Positions 17,533-27,261 of a stretch of DNA of 64,000 bases are shown piece by piece. Position numbers and translations under genes: made by a program. Below the pieces are notes generated by a model. The model was not told the DNA's origin. It worked only from the letters and a program-made list of their open reading frames with translations, and did no database searches. The DNA lies in the NCBI GenBank assembly GCA_018433775.1, contig JAHDQN010000006.1, positions 62,001-126,000 of the forward strand, in the 5' to 3' direction. The DNA comes from Deltaproteobacteria bacterium (GTDB lineage: Bacteria > Desulfobacterota > Desulfomonilia > UBA1062). Each line of letters starts with the position of its first letter. Position 1 is the stretch's first letter.

Positions 17533-19083
17533 ATGAGCAACATCATCAATCGTGACACCATCGGCGACATGGCCAGAAGGGCGGCGACCAAATACGGCGA
17601 CAAGACCGCCATCATCTTTCGCGACGTAAAGCTCTCGTTCTTCGATCTGGAGCGCGAAGCGAGGCGCTTTGCCCACCTCATGAAGAGATACGGCGTCAAA
17701 AAGGGCGACCGGGTCAGCATCTACGCCTACAATTCCCACTACTACCCCATCAGCATGCTGGGCCTTGCCAAGATCGGGGCGATCCAGGTGCCCATCAACT
17801 ATATGCTCAACGCCGAGGAGATCGCCTATATCGTCAACCATTCCGGCTCGCGGATCTTCATCGTTGAGGACGGCCTGTATCCCATCATCGCCCAGTCCCA
17901 GGCCAGGTTCGAGACCGTGGAGAAATGGGGCTTCATCCCGCTGGGCGGCTCGCTCCTTCCCGAGGGCTACTTCGACCTGGTCGAGGAAATGAAGGATATG
18001 CCCTATGAGGAACCGCAGGTCGACGTCAGCGCGGAAGACATCGTCCAGATCCCGTATACCAGCGGCACCGAGTCCAAGCCAAAAGGGGCCATGCTCTCGC
18101 ACCGGGCCCTCATGTCGCAGTATCACAGCTGCATCTTCGACGGCCAGTACGACACCTACGACGTGAGCCTGCACGCCCTGCCCCTGTTCCACTGCGCCCA
18201 GCTCCATTGCTTCCTCATGCCCTATCTGTACGTGGGCGCCACGAACGTCATCATGCACAAGGCCGATGCCCTGGAGATGATCCGGAACATCGAGAAATAC
18301 CAGATCACCCACATGTTCGCCCCGCCCACGGTATGGATCGGGATCCTGAACCATCCCGAATTCAAAAACCATAACCACGGCAGCCTGAAGAAGGCGGCCT
18401 ATGGCGCGAGCATCATGCCCGTAGAGATCATCAAGCAGCTCTCCGTAGTCTTCAGAGGACTGAAGCTCTGGAACTACTACGGTCAAACCGAGATGGGCCC
18501 GGTCGCCACCATATTGAAACCCGAAGACCAGCTTCTGAAGCCGGGCTCCGCAGGCCAGCCAGTGCTCAACGTGGAGACCAGGCTCATGGACGACGAGGGC
18601 AGGTTCGTGCCCAACGGCGAGGTGGGCGAGATCGTGCACCGCTCGGGCCACGTGATGACCGGCTATCTGAACGATCCGGAGAAGACCGACGCCGCCTTTG
18701 ATTTCGGCTGGTTCCACAGCGGTGATCTGGGCAGGTTCGACGAGGACGGGTATCTCTACGTGGTGGACCGCAAGAAGGACATGATCAAGACCGGCGGCGA
18801 GAATGTGGCCTCGCGCGAGGTGGAGGAGGTGCTCTACCGGCATCCGGGTGTCGAGGAGGTGGCGGTCATCGGCCTTCCCGACCCCAAGTGGATCGAGATC
18901 GTGGCCGCGGTGGTCGTTCCGAAAAAGGGCGCGTCCGTGGGCGAGAAAGACCTCGTTTCCTACTGCAAGGAGCATCTGGCCGGGTTCAAGTGCCCGAAGA
19001 AGATCATCATGACCGACAAGCTCCCGAAAAATCCCTCGGGCAAGATACTCAAGCGCGAGCTGAAGGAGACATTCGCGAAGTAA
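17533..19083 (+). CDS. Acyl-CoA synthetase (AMP-forming, fatty-acid:CoA ligase-like)
   Basis: A 516-residue ANL-superfamily enzyme. The AMP-binding P-loop is YTSGTESKPKGAM near residue 177, a variant of the usual TSGTTGxPKG. Motif A5 is WNYYGQTEMG, the hinge motif is YLYVVDRKKDMIKTGGENV, and the C-terminal lysine lies in SGKILKRELKE. Together these show an active adenylate-forming acyl-CoA synthetase that uses ATP and CoA. Chain length cannot be told. The start has GAGGAGAGTG upstream. It is alone on its strand, with its own promoter. Together with the CoA-transferase at 56025 it suggests fatty acid or organic-acid activation, but no beta-oxidation genes are in the window. Confidence 0.88.
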   Translation: MSNIINRDTIGDMARRAATKYGDKTAIIFRDVKLSFFDLEREARRFAHLMKRYGVKKGDRVSIYAYNSHYYPISMLGLAKIGAIQVPINYMLNAEEIAYIVNHSGSRIFIVEDGLYPIIAQSQARFETVEKWGFIPLGGSLLPEGYFDLVEEMKDMPYEEPQVDVSAEDIVQIPYTSGTESKPKGAMLSHRALMSQYHSCIFDGQYDTYDVSLHALPLFHCAQLHCFLMPYLYVGATNVIMHKADALEMIRNIEKYQITHMFAPPTVWIGILNHPEFKNHNHGSLKKAAYGASIMPVEIIKQLSVVFRGLKLWNYYGQTEMGPVATILKPEDQLLKPGSAGQPVLNVETRLMDDEGRFVPNGEVGEIVHRSGHVMTGYLNDPEKTDAAFDFGWFHSGDLGRFDEDGYLYVVDRKKDMIKTGGENVASREVEEVLYRHPGVEEVAVIGLPDPKWIEIVAAVVVPKKGASVGEKDLVSYCKEHLAGFKCPKKIIMTDKLPKNPSGKILKRELKETFAK

Positions 19084-19544
19084 TTGCATGGCGGGCAGGT
19101 CTTTTGAGCCCTGGCACGATCCCTGTCCCCTGCTTCCCCCACGGTGGTGATGCCCCGGTTGTGCGCCGGGGATCTCCCGAGGAATATGTCCCTGGCCCCC
19201 CCCATTGACTTTATGCAGCGCACCCCTACATGAGAATCACATCGTTACCTCCCGCGGAGCAATCTGTGGGCAAGGGGCTGTGAAGCGGATTCTTGGATAT
19301 GGGACGGGGTAACCGCCCCCAACCGGGGATGCCTTACGGGGAGTTCCTCCGGCCATAGATGAGGAAGCTGCCGCGCCTTCATACAAATCGGTGCCGTATG
19401 TTTTACGGTGTCGGCGATCTCGCTCTCTTTCGTGTTTCTCCTGATATGAATCATGGAATAAGGCCGGCGGACGATTGCCGGCAATGGAAAGCGCGCATAA
19501 GGAGAACGGATGGAGAAAAACTCAAGGAAAAAGGAGAGTTCACC
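19084..19544. other. Intergenic region, 461 bp
   Basis: No supported gene. An in-frame extension of the DUF2382 gene runs through its right part, but no ribosome site supports it. I see no clear terminator after the acyl-CoA synthetase gene and no clear promoter. Confidence 0.4.
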
Positions 19545-20231
19545 ATGATGCGAAGAGAAGAGTTCCTGAGACTGCACCCGGATGTCAAGGGAGAAATGGT
19601 CGCATACAGCAAAGACGGTGAGAAGCTGGGAAGGATCACCGCCCTCAACCAGGATACCATCAACATCGAAAAAGGCTTTTTCTTCCCGCGCGATTTTGCC
19701 GTGGCGTACGACAACATCGTCGATATCCACGGCAACGAGATGGTGATCGACCAGCACCGGGCTGCGTTGAGCGACTGGCAGAAACCCGAGTATGAAGGAT
19801 GGAGCCGGAGCGGTCAACTGGGCCAGGGCCAGGAGATCAACATCCCTCTGTGGGAGGAAGATCTCGAAGCTCGAAAGACATCGCACCAGAAGGGCGAGGT
19901 CCATCTCAAGAAGGTGGTCCATACCGAGCAGCGAACCATCACCGTACCGGTGACGAGTGAAGAGGTGGTGGTGGAGCATACGCCCATGAGCGAGTCCGGC
20001 GAACTGGAGGCGGATGAGATGGCCTTCCGAGAAGAGGACATGACCATCCCGATCATGGAAGAAGAGATTGAGCTGGTGAAGCGTCAGAGAGTCAGAGAGG
20101 CCATCCACGCCAAAAAGGTCGCCCACACCGAGCAGCGGGAGATGAGCGGTGATGTCAGGATAGAAGACATCGAGGTCGAAAGGGCGGAAGGACTCAAGGA
20201 AACGAGTAAGAAGGAACGGGGGAAGGTATAG
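19545..20231 (+). CDS. DUF2382 (YsnF/AvaK) stress-type protein
   Basis: A 228-residue protein. Residues 1-95 form a PRC-barrel-like part (GEMVAYSKDGEKLGRITAL). From about 110 the DUF2382 domain is recognised by repeated acidic/basic pairs: INIPLWEEDLEARKTSHQKG, VHLKKVVHTEQRTITVPVTSEEVVVEH and MTIPIMEEEIELVKRQRV. The YsnF/AvaK family is linked to general stress and desiccation in Bacillus and cyanobacteria; the biochemical role is unknown. ATG 19545 is chosen because AAGGAGAG lies eight bases upstream; upstream ATGs in frame lack this. An intrinsic terminator follows at 20266. Confidence 0.8.
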   Translation: MMRREEFLRLHPDVKGEMVAYSKDGEKLGRITALNQDTINIEKGFFFPRDFAVAYDNIVDIHGNEMVIDQHRAALSDWQKPEYEGWSRSGQLGQGQEINIPLWEEDLEARKTSHQKGEVHLKKVVHTEQRTITVPVTSEEVVVEHTPMSESGELEADEMAFREEDMTIPIMEEEIELVKRQRVREAIHAKKVAHTEQREMSGDVRIEDIEVERAEGLKETSKKERGKV

Positions 20232-20265
20232 GAAGGAACATCGACAACCGATCGTGAAAACACGA

Positions 20266-20317
20266 GGCCGGACCGGTTGCCCCTGCCGCAGGCGGGGCCC
20301 GGCCCGGCCTTTTTTTT
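20266..20317 (+). terminator. Strong intrinsic terminator after the DUF2382 gene
   Basis: GGCCGGACC and GGCCCGGCC pair, with inner arms GCCCCTGCC and GGCGGGGC, and eight T follow directly. Confidence 0.85.
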
Positions 20318-20508
20318 CCGGAACGTATCACGGTCATGAAGCGCGGTATAGAGATGGACTGGCCTGAAAACTATTATAAGCCATATGTAGCCCTGTACGG
20401 TTTGACCTGCTGGAACTGGAGCTGCAGTCTCTGCCGGGAAAGACGGTCTTTTCCGGGTGTCAGGTCCTGCCGTGCACCGGGAGGTGGCAGGGCGCAGGGC
20501 GGGAAATC

Positions 20509-21354
20509 ATGGAGATTGAAGAACACAAGGTTCATGTGGAGGATGTCCCCATTCGTTATCTGAGCGTGGGATCCGGGCCCGCTCTTCTGCTCCTGCACGG
20601 GATCGGCGACAGCGCATCCGACTGGATGCCGGTGATGCGCGAGCTGTCGCGCACCTGGAGCATATTCGCCCCCGACATGCCCTTTGTCACCGGATGGGGC
20701 GACGGGCAGGACTATACGCCGGAGCACCTCAGCCGGTTCGTCCTGTCGTTTCTCAGGGCCGTGCGGGTGGCGCGATGCGTGATCGCGGGTCACAGCGCAG
20801 GAGGCACGGCCGCCATAGACCTTGCGCTCGAAAAACCCGATCTGGCCAGAGCCCTGGTGCTGGTGGCCAGCTCGGGTCTCGGCCAGGAAATCCACCCGGC
20901 AATGGTCGTCGAGGCGGCCCCCCTCTGGGGCGACCTCGCGATCGGCTTTGCGCAGACACCGGTCGGATCCCTGCAGAGGGCACTGTTCAGATCACAGCTC
21001 CTGTTCAGCAGGCCCGGTCTGGCTCCCAGACAGTGGTGGGCGGAGCAGTACCGGCTCTCGCTCGAGCCTGCGTTCCTGCCTGCGGCGCTAAATGCCCTGC
21101 GCGCAAGCACCGGCCCGCTGGGGCAGAAAATAATTCTCCTGGAGCAGCTTCCCGGTCTGAAGATGCCCGTACTGCTCATCTGGGGGACCCTGGATCAGGT
21201 CGTGCCGGTTTTCCAGGCCGAGGACGCCTTGGACTATCTCACGGACGGCAGGCTCGCCGTGATTCCCGGCAGCGGTCACATGCCCCACGTGGAGAGTCCG
21301 GACGTGTGTGCAGAGGAAATAACCCGTTTTGCCGCGGAACATATCCGGGCGTGA
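20509..21354 (+). CDS. Alpha/beta hydrolase
   Basis: A 281-residue alpha/beta hydrolase. The oxyanion-hole region is LLLHGIGDSASDW (residues 24-36), the nucleophile elbow GHSAGG (near residue 88), the acid IWGTLDQVVP and the histidine SGHMPHVE near the C-terminus. The order Ser, Asp, His is complete. No signal peptide was seen. The substrate could be an ester, lactone or C-C bond (MhpC/BphD-like); the sequence does not decide. The start has GGCGGGA upstream. The M16 peptidase gene follows 62 bp downstream on the same strand. Confidence 0.8.
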   Translation: MEIEEHKVHVEDVPIRYLSVGSGPALLLLHGIGDSASDWMPVMRELSRTWSIFAPDMPFVTGWGDGQDYTPEHLSRFVLSFLRAVRVARCVIAGHSAGGTAAIDLALEKPDLARALVLVASSGLGQEIHPAMVVEAAPLWGDLAIGFAQTPVGSLQRALFRSQLLFSRPGLAPRQWWAEQYRLSLEPAFLPAALNALRASTGPLGQKIILLEQLPGLKMPVLLIWGTLDQVVPVFQAEDALDYLTDGRLAVIPGSGHMPHVESPDVCAEEITRFAAEHIRA

Positions 21355-21416
21355 AGCGAGGTGGAAAAGTTTTGTCTTGATTCTTTTTTCCTGTCTGATA
21401 CCACACTTAAAAAAGT

Positions 21417-24134
21417 ATGAGTCCGCAGACAAAAACTTACCGGTCCTGTATCCCGGCAGCTACATTGCTTCTGCTGCCGGTGCTGGCTGCATTCGCCGGC
21501 CCCCCGCCCGCCGCCCCGGTGCAGAACAGGCCCCCTGCAGGAGAGGAAAACATCACGCGGGCCACGCTGGACAACGGGCTTGAAGTGGTCGTGGTGCGCA
21601 ACACCCTGTCTCCCGTGGCCACCACGGTGGTCAGCTACAAGGTCGGGGCGGACGAATCTCCCGCAGGGTTCCCGGGCACGGCCCATGCGCTCGAGCACAT
21701 GATGTTCCGCGGAAGCCCCGGGCTCTCGGCCGGACAGCTGGCGAACATCACCGCGGCAATGGGCGGCATGTTCAACGCGCTCACCCGGCAGAGCGCCACC
21801 CAATACTTCTTCACCGTGCCCGCAGCGGACCTGGAGATCGCACTCAGGGTCGAGGCCGCCCGCATGCGCGGCGTGCTCAGCCGGGAGGAGGCCTGGAATC
21901 AGGAGCGGGGGGCGATGCTGCAGGAGGTGGCCCGGAATCACTCCACACCCGAATACGTGCTCTACACCAGGCTGAGAGAGGCCCTGTTCAAGGGCACTCC
22001 CTACGAGCAGGACGCGCTGGGAACCCGGCCGTCGCTGGAGAAGACCACGGCCGGCATGCTCAGGGGGTTTCACGAGGCCTGGTATGTTCCCGGCAACGCC
22101 GTGCTGGTGGTGGCCGGCGATGTCGACCCGCAGGATACCCTGGAGAAGATCGGGCGGCTCTTTGGCGACATCCCCGCAAGAGAGGTCCCCAAGCGGCCCG
22201 GGGTGGACTTGGGGCCCGTGAAACAGCAGGCCGTTCGGCTCAGGACCGACAAGCCCTACGGGTCGGTGGTCACTGCGCTGCGCATGCCGGGCTTTGAGAG
22301 TCCCGACTACGCCGCCGCCCGGGTGCTCACCGACATCCTGAACAACCCCCGGGGCGTCCTGTACGCCCTGGTGCCTCAGGGCAAGGCGCTCGACACCGGG
22401 TTCCGGATGGATACCTACCCGGAGGCCGGTATGGGGTACGCGGTGGCCCTGTTCCCTCAAGGATCCGATCCGCAGGAGCTGGAGAAGGAGCTGAAAAAGG
22501 TGCTCTTAAGCCTGGTGCGCGAAGGGGTTTCCGAGGAGATGGTCGCAGCCGCCAAACGCCGTACCATGACCTCGGTGGAGCTCGAGAAAAACTCGGTCAC
22601 CGGGCTGGCCATGGCATGGTCGACCGCCCTGGCCGTGGAGGGCCGGACATCTCCCGAAGAGATCCTGGACGCCATCGAAAAGGTCTCGCCCAAGGACGTG
22701 AACCGGCTGGCGCGCGCCTGCTTCGATCTTGACGGTTCCGTGACGGGCATTCTCGTCCCCGAGCCTTCGGGCAGGCCTACATCGTCGTCCGGGGGCTTCG
22801 GCGGCCCGGAGACCTTCACGCCCGAGAACGTCGAGGCCGTCGAGCTCCCTCCATGGGCGGAAAAGACCCTGGAGAAGCTTTCGGTTCCGGAATCCATGGT
22901 GAACCCGGTAGTGAGCGCGCTTCCGAACGGCATCAACCTGATCGTTCAACCCGAGTCCGTGAGCGAGACGGTGAGTGTTTACGGGCATGTGAGGAACACC
23001 CCGGAGCTGCAGGTACCGAAAGGAAGCGAGGGCGTGAACGACGTGCTCGACCATCTCTTCTCCTACGGCACGACCTCGCTGGACCGGGAGGAGTTCCAGA
23101 AGGCCCTGGACGAGATCGGAGCGTTCGTCACCCCGGGTGTGGACTTCAGCCTGCAGGTGATGGCCGATCATGTCGACCGGGGGATGGAACTCCTCGCGGA
23201 CAACGAGCTCCGGCCGGCCCTGCCGGAAAAGGCGTTTCAGACCGTGCGCCGTCAGGTCGCGGCCACGACGGCCGGGCGCCTGAAGAGCCCCGAGTACCTT
23301 GCCGAGCGTGCCGTCCGGAAGGCCCTCTATCCCGAGGACGACCCTACGCTCAGGCAGGCAACGCCGGAGACGGTGACCTCCCTGGACATGGACGGGGTGA
23401 AGGACTATTACCGCAGAGTCTTCCGGCCGGACATGACCACCATCGTGGTTATCGGCCGCATTACGCCCGAAAAGGCCCGAGCCCTGGTGGAGGAGCACTT
23501 CGGCGGCTGGAAGGCCCCGCAGGGCCCCAAGCCGGACGTGCTCCTGCCCGCCGTTCCCCTCAACGGTGGGTCCCATACCCGGGTGCCCAACGAAAGCCGT
23601 GTCCAGGACCGGGTGGTGCTTGCCCAGACCCTGGGGCTGAACCGTTCGCATCCGGACTACTATGCCCTGCAGCTCGGCAATCACGTGCTCGGGGGTGCCT
23701 TCTACGCCACCCGGCTCTACCGGGACCTGAGGGAGAGGACCGGCCTGGTGTACCATGTATCCTCGTACTTCGACCTGGACCAGAGGAGGGGACGCTACAC
23801 CGTGGAGTACGCGTGCGATCCAGCCAACGTGGCGCAGGCTCGTGCCATCGTGGAGCGCAATCTCACGGACATGCGGAAAAACCCGGCGACCCCCGATGAG
23901 CTGCTGCGCGCCAAGGCCCTGCTGCTCCGGAAGATTCCGCTCTCCGAGTCCAGCGTGCGGAGCATCGCGCTGGGATTCATCCACCGGACCAGGCTCGACC
24001 TGCCTCTGGACGAACCCACCCGGGCTGCGCACCGTTATCTCGGGCTCAGCGCCTCGGAGGTACGGGACGCCTTTGCGCGGTGGGTGCGCACCGGCGACCT
24101 GGTCCAGGTGATCGAGGGACCTGCCTCCCGGTAG
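21417..24134 (+). CDS. Exported M16-family zinc metallopeptidase, two-domain
   Basis: A 905-residue pitrilysin-type protease with an N-terminal signal peptide (ATLLLLPVLAAFA). The catalytic domain has the inverted zinc motif HALEH (His90, Glu93, His94), and a downstream Glu ligand would lie in WNQERGAMLQEVARN. A second, inactive M16 domain (about 480-900) lacks HxxEH but keeps the fold pattern, for example YGTTSLDREEFQKALDEIGAFV. Two fused halves resemble periplasmic pitrilysin-like peptidases. It probably degrades short peptides in the periplasm. The ATG at 21417 has no strong ribosome site, but no better start precedes the signal peptide. Confidence 0.88.
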   Translation: MSPQTKTYRSCIPAATLLLLPVLAAFAGPPPAAPVQNRPPAGEENITRATLDNGLEVVVVRNTLSPVATTVVSYKVGADESPAGFPGTAHALEHMMFRGSPGLSAGQLANITAAMGGMFNALTRQSATQYFFTVPAADLEIALRVEAARMRGVLSREEAWNQERGAMLQEVARNHSTPEYVLYTRLREALFKGTPYEQDALGTRPSLEKTTAGMLRGFHEAWYVPGNAVLVVAGDVDPQDTLEKIGRLFGDIPAREVPKRPGVDLGPVKQQAVRLRTDKPYGSVVTALRMPGFESPDYAAARVLTDILNNPRGVLYALVPQGKALDTGFRMDTYPEAGMGYAVALFPQGSDPQELEKELKKVLLSLVREGVSEEMVAAAKRRTMTSVELEKNSVTGLAMAWSTALAVEGRTSPEEILDAIEKVSPKDVNRLARACFDLDGSVTGILVPEPSGRPTSSSGGFGGPETFTPENVEAVELPPWAEKTLEKLSVPESMVNPVVSALPNGINLIVQPESVSETVSVYGHVRNTPELQVPKGSEGVNDVLDHLFSYGTTSLDREEFQKALDEIGAFVTPGVDFSLQVMADHVDRGMELLADNELRPALPEKAFQTVRRQVAATTAGRLKSPEYLAERAVRKALYPEDDPTLRQATPETVTSLDMDGVKDYYRRVFRPDMTTIVVIGRITPEKARALVEEHFGGWKAPQGPKPDVLLPAVPLNGGSHTRVPNESRVQDRVVLAQTLGLNRSHPDYYALQLGNHVLGGAFYATRLYRDLRERTGLVYHVSSYFDLDQRRGRYTVEYACDPANVAQARAIVERNLTDMRKNPATPDELLRAKALLLRKIPLSESSVRSIALGFIHRTRLDLPLDEPTRAAHRYLGLSASEVRDAFARWVRTGDLVQVIEGPASR

Positions 24135-24349
24135 AGCACCCTTGCAGGAATATCCGTGCAGATTCCGTCCCGCCCTGCTCCCCGGGCGGCGCCTCTTTGA
24201 GGACCTTTTGCGTGGACGCCCATCCTGCTGTCATAGGTAAGGACTGCAGCAGCAGTGTGCCCGGGCCGGCAGACAAGCAACAGATATCCCTTGCCCTTTT
24301 CTCACAATGCGGTTTGCTTATTCTGCCCGATGAGATATACTCGTCCCCG

Positions 24350-25759
24350 ATGACGGCAAAAAGAGAACACACGGCCACACCTGCCCTCATAACGGCGTGT
24401 ACGGTTTTTCTCCTGGTGGCGGCATCTGCTTTTTCCCCGGCATATGCGCTGCCGCCCGCATGGGAGGAGTATCGCGGCTGTATTGTCGGCATCGTGCTCG
24501 GGGTTTTCGTCCTCGGTCTGCTTGTCGTCGTCTTCTTCCAGCGGAAAAACGAGCAGGGGATCGAGATTCAACACGAAGACCTTGAGAGGCTGGTGAGGGA
24601 GCGCACCGCCGGGCTCGAAGCCGAGATCGAGAAGGGGAGGATCGCCCAGGAAGCCCTCGCGCGGAGCGAGGCAGACCTGAAGATGGTCCAGGAGGTGGCC
24701 GTGGTCGGCGGCTGGAACCTCGACCTGCGCACCAGCGAGCTCACCTGGACCGACGGCGTGTACGAGGTCTTCGGGCTGCCGCGCGGGGTGCCTCTGGATT
24801 ACGAGAAGTTCCTCTCGCTGGTGCATCCGGACGACGCCGAGTATGTGAATAGAAGCTGGAACGATGCCCTGGAAGGTGCTCAGTACGACATCGAGCACCG
24901 CATTCTGGCGGACGGGGCCGTGAAATGGGTCAGGGAGAAGGCCCGGGTGGAATTTTCCGACAGCGGCGTCCCGCTGCGCGGTTCGGGCATCGTGCAGGAC
25001 ATCACCAGGCGCAAGCAGGCTGAGCAGGAACGGCAAATGCTCCGCCGGCAACTCGCGCACGTCTCCCGGGTCACCACGGCGGGAGAGCTTACCGCGGCGC
25101 TTGCCCACGAGATCAACCAGCCTCTGGCCGCGATCCTCGCGAACGCCCAGGCCGCCCGGCACATCCTTGACGACGAGAAGCCCGACATGGACGAGCTCCA
25201 TGCGATCCTGGACGACATCGTCAACGACGACAGCCGCGCCCGGGAGGTGATCAAACGGATCCGCTCCCTGCTCCGGAAGGAAAGCGGGAAGTTCGACCGG
25301 ATGGACGTCAACCGGGTCATCGAGGATGCCTTGAAGCTGGTGGAGCGGGAATCCCGGTTCAGGGGCGTCATGGTCCGGGCCGATCTCGCAGAAGGGCTTC
25401 CTCCGGTGATGGGAGACCCGGTTCAGGTGGGACAGGTGATGATCAACCTCCTGCTCAACGCCATGGAGGCCCTCGGAGAGGTCTCCGAGCCCCCGCGGGA
25501 CGTCACGGTGGAGAGCCGGATGAGCGGCGGGACAGAGATCGTGGTCAGTGTCCGGGACACGGGCGAAGGCATCGGTGAGAAGGCCATGCGCTCGGTATTC
25601 GAGCCTTTTTACACGACCAGGGAGAGCGGGCTGGGGCTGGGGCTTTCCATCAGCCGCTCCATCATCGAGGCCCACGGCGGCAGGCTGTCTGCAGCGGACA
25701 ACCCGGGGCGCGGTGCGACCTTTTCTTTCAGCCTGCCGGTGATGCAGAGGAATGCATGA
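24350..25759 (+). CDS. PAS sensor histidine kinase (FixL/NtrB-like, membrane-bound)
   Basis: A 469-residue kinase. Two membrane segments lie at about 11-30 and 42-65, then a short coiled-coil, and a PAS domain (about 100-225) of PAS_3 type with the WNLDLRTSELTWTDG and WVREKARVEF elements. HisKA has ALAHEINQPLAAILANAQAA with His253. The ATPase domain shows LLNAMEAL, RDTGEGI and GLGLGLSISRSI. The start at ATG 24350 is best by position before the first membrane segment. The stop overlaps the start region of the FixJ-like regulator at 25761, so the two form a classic pair. Confidence 0.88.
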   Translation: MTAKREHTATPALITACTVFLLVAASAFSPAYALPPAWEEYRGCIVGIVLGVFVLGLLVVVFFQRKNEQGIEIQHEDLERLVRERTAGLEAEIEKGRIAQEALARSEADLKMVQEVAVVGGWNLDLRTSELTWTDGVYEVFGLPRGVPLDYEKFLSLVHPDDAEYVNRSWNDALEGAQYDIEHRILADGAVKWVREKARVEFSDSGVPLRGSGIVQDITRRKQAEQERQMLRRQLAHVSRVTTAGELTAALAHEINQPLAAILANAQAARHILDDEKPDMDELHAILDDIVNDDSRAREVIKRIRSLLRKESGKFDRMDVNRVIEDALKLVERESRFRGVMVRADLAEGLPPVMGDPVQVGQVMINLLLNAMEALGEVSEPPRDVTVESRMSGGTEIVVSVRDTGEGIGEKAMRSVFEPFYTTRESGLGLGLSISRSIIEAHGGRLSAADNPGRGATFSFSLPVMQRNA

Positions 25760-25760
25760 C

Positions 25761-26387
25761 ATGAATGACCGACCCGACGCGGAAGTCCTGATCATCGATG
25801 ATGATGCCTCCATGCGCAAGGCACTGGAGAGACTGCTTCGCACCATGGGCTACCGGACCCGGACCTTCTCATCGGCGCAGGAATTCCTGGCCACGGATTT
25901 TCCGCCCGGCTCTGTGGGCTGCATTGTTCTTGACGTCAAAATGCCCGGGATGAGCGGTACGGACCTGCAGGAAGAGCTGAAGAAGAGGGATCTGCCCTTT
26001 CCCATCGTTTTCATCACCGGCCATGGGACCATCCCCATGAGCGTGCAGGCCATGAAGCACGGAGCAGTGGACTTTCTGGAAAAGCCCTTTGACGACCATG
26101 CCCTGGTACAGGCCATCTCCCGGGCCATGGAGAAGGGCAGGCAGGCCATGGCCTTCAAGCGCGAGATCAGGGATCTCGAAGAGAGATATCGGCTGCTCAC
26201 CCCCAGGGAAAGGGAGGTGCTCGCGCTGGTCGTGGCCGGGATGCTCAACAAGCAGATCGCCGCGGAGCTGGGCACCTCGGAGAAGACTATCAAGGTTCAC
26301 CGGGGGAGGGTCATGGAAAAGATGCAGGCCGGTTCTCTGGCCGACCTGGTGCGGATGGCCGAAAAACTGGACATTTTCACCTCCTGA
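25761..26387 (+). CDS. FixJ/NarL-type response regulator
   Basis: A 208-residue protein. The receiver has acidic DDD at residues 9-11, the phosphoacceptor Asp58 in VLDVKMPGMSG and the Lys in LEKPFDD. The C-terminal LuxR-type helix-turn-helix starts with LTPREREVLALVVAGMLNKQIAAELGTSEKTIKVHRG. It overlaps or abuts the kinase gene, hence is its partner. An ATG at 25752 is possible, but AGAGGA is better placed for 25761. It could bind the 15-bp tandem repeat at 27091-27120 upstream of the sigma factor gene; this is a guess from distance and repeat structure. Confidence 0.88.
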   Translation: MNDRPDAEVLIIDDDASMRKALERLLRTMGYRTRTFSSAQEFLATDFPPGSVGCIVLDVKMPGMSGTDLQEELKKRDLPFPIVFITGHGTIPMSVQAMKHGAVDFLEKPFDDHALVQAISRAMEKGRQAMAFKREIRDLEERYRLLTPREREVLALVVAGMLNKQIAAELGTSEKTIKVHRGRVMEKMQAGSLADLVRMAEKLDIFTS

Positions 26388-26700
26388 TGCCGCACATGGT
26401 GCTTCGTCCCCGAGCCGATCTTCCGGTAAATGACCCGCACGGCCGCTTTCTTTGCCTGCCGGCACAGAGCGCAGAGCAGCGATCGCCGGCAGCCGTCTTT
26501 GACCCGGGCCGGGTATCTCGTCACACAACCATGACCCCTCTTGTTTTTCCATCGTGCGGGGGTATCTAACAGGTAACCCCGGTGAGTGGGAGCCTGACCC
26601 GCGAACCGTCCCTGCCCGGGAAGGTTCGCGGGGGGAGATCATGCGCATCGAAACGTAGTGAATACCTGTTTCATGCACGATGACTCGGAAAGGACGGAAC
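26388..26700. other. Intergenic region with a 10-bp-arm hairpin
   Basis: No gene. A hairpin CCCGCGAACC ... GGTTCGCGGG at 26598-26632 could stop transcription of the FixJ-like gene or act in the leader of the receiver gene at 26701. No T-run follows. Confidence 0.5.
26598..26632. repeat. Perfect 10-bp-arm inverted repeat
   Basis: The arms CCCGCGAACC and GGTTCGCGGG are separated by 15 bases that can pair further (CCC with GGG). Structure is certain, function is not. Confidence 0.6.
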
Positions 26701-27072
26701 GTGAGAAAGGAAGACCTCGCTATCGATATCGTGGACGACGATGTCTCTCTCTGCCGCGCCCTGGCGCGACTGCTCAAGGCTGCAGGGTTCCGGGACATCG
26801 GCCAGTTCCATTCGGCAGAGGATTTTCTCTCCATACCCGGCCGCAGAACGCCGTCGCTCCTGATTCTCGACCTGAGGCTGCCCGGCATGAGCGGGATGGA
26901 CCTGCTGGAGCACATCCGTTCTTCGGGAAACAGGGTGCCCGTGATACTCATATCGTCGCACGATGAGGAACTCATGCATGCGCGAGGCGCAAACTACCAC
27001 CCCGTGAGCTTTCTGCCCAAACCTTTCGAAGAGGAGGATCTCCTCTCGGTCATCCAAGGCGTCGAACCATAA
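26701..27072 (+). CDS. Single-domain response regulator receiver
   Basis: A 123-residue receiver domain. It has acidic DDD in IDIVDDDVSL, phosphoacceptor Asp57 in LILDLRLPGMSG, Ser in ISSHD and Lys in LPKPF. It is of the FixJ/NodW receiver subtype, with no output domain. The GTG at 26701 is chosen because AAGGACGG is well placed; the ATG at 26680 has no ribosome site. It probably competes for phosphate or signals to another protein within the same sensory circuit as the FixL/FixJ-like pair. Confidence 0.75.
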   Translation: MRKEDLAIDIVDDDVSLCRALARLLKAAGFRDIGQFHSAEDFLSIPGRRTPSLLILDLRLPGMSGMDLLEHIRSSGNRVPVILISSHDEELMHARGANYHPVSFLPKPFEEEDLLSVIQGVEP

Positions 27073-27090
27073 CCGGTTCCCACCCGCATA

Positions 27091-27120
27091 GGACCAAAGT
27101 CCAATGGACCAAGGTCCAAT
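27091..27120. promoter_or_regulatory. Tandem 15-bp operator-like repeat
   Basis: Two direct 15-bp units, GGACCAAAGTCCAAT and GGACCAAGGTCCAAT, differ by one base. Each unit is itself a near-palindrome. They lie 140 bp before the sigma factor gene, where a FixJ/NarL-type dimer pair could bind. Confidence 0.5.
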
Positions 27121-27261
27121 TTTCATCACCCCGACTTTCCCGTAATGAATCACCATGAGGATGGGGGTTTTTCAGTATACCCCGATCGAGGACAAGCCGG
27201 CCGGGGAGAAAATCCCTGATCCGGCATGAATTCCAACACGAGCACAGAGAAGGGAGGAGTC

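Noticed and set aside
17389-19089. A 566-residue frame opposite the acyl-CoA synthetase
   Set aside because: Mirror frame of a high-GC gene; no motif of its own.
26560-26640. Cobalamin or cyclic-di-GMP riboswitch before the receiver gene
   Set aside because: The conserved core motifs of these classes are not present; only a simple hairpin can be seen.
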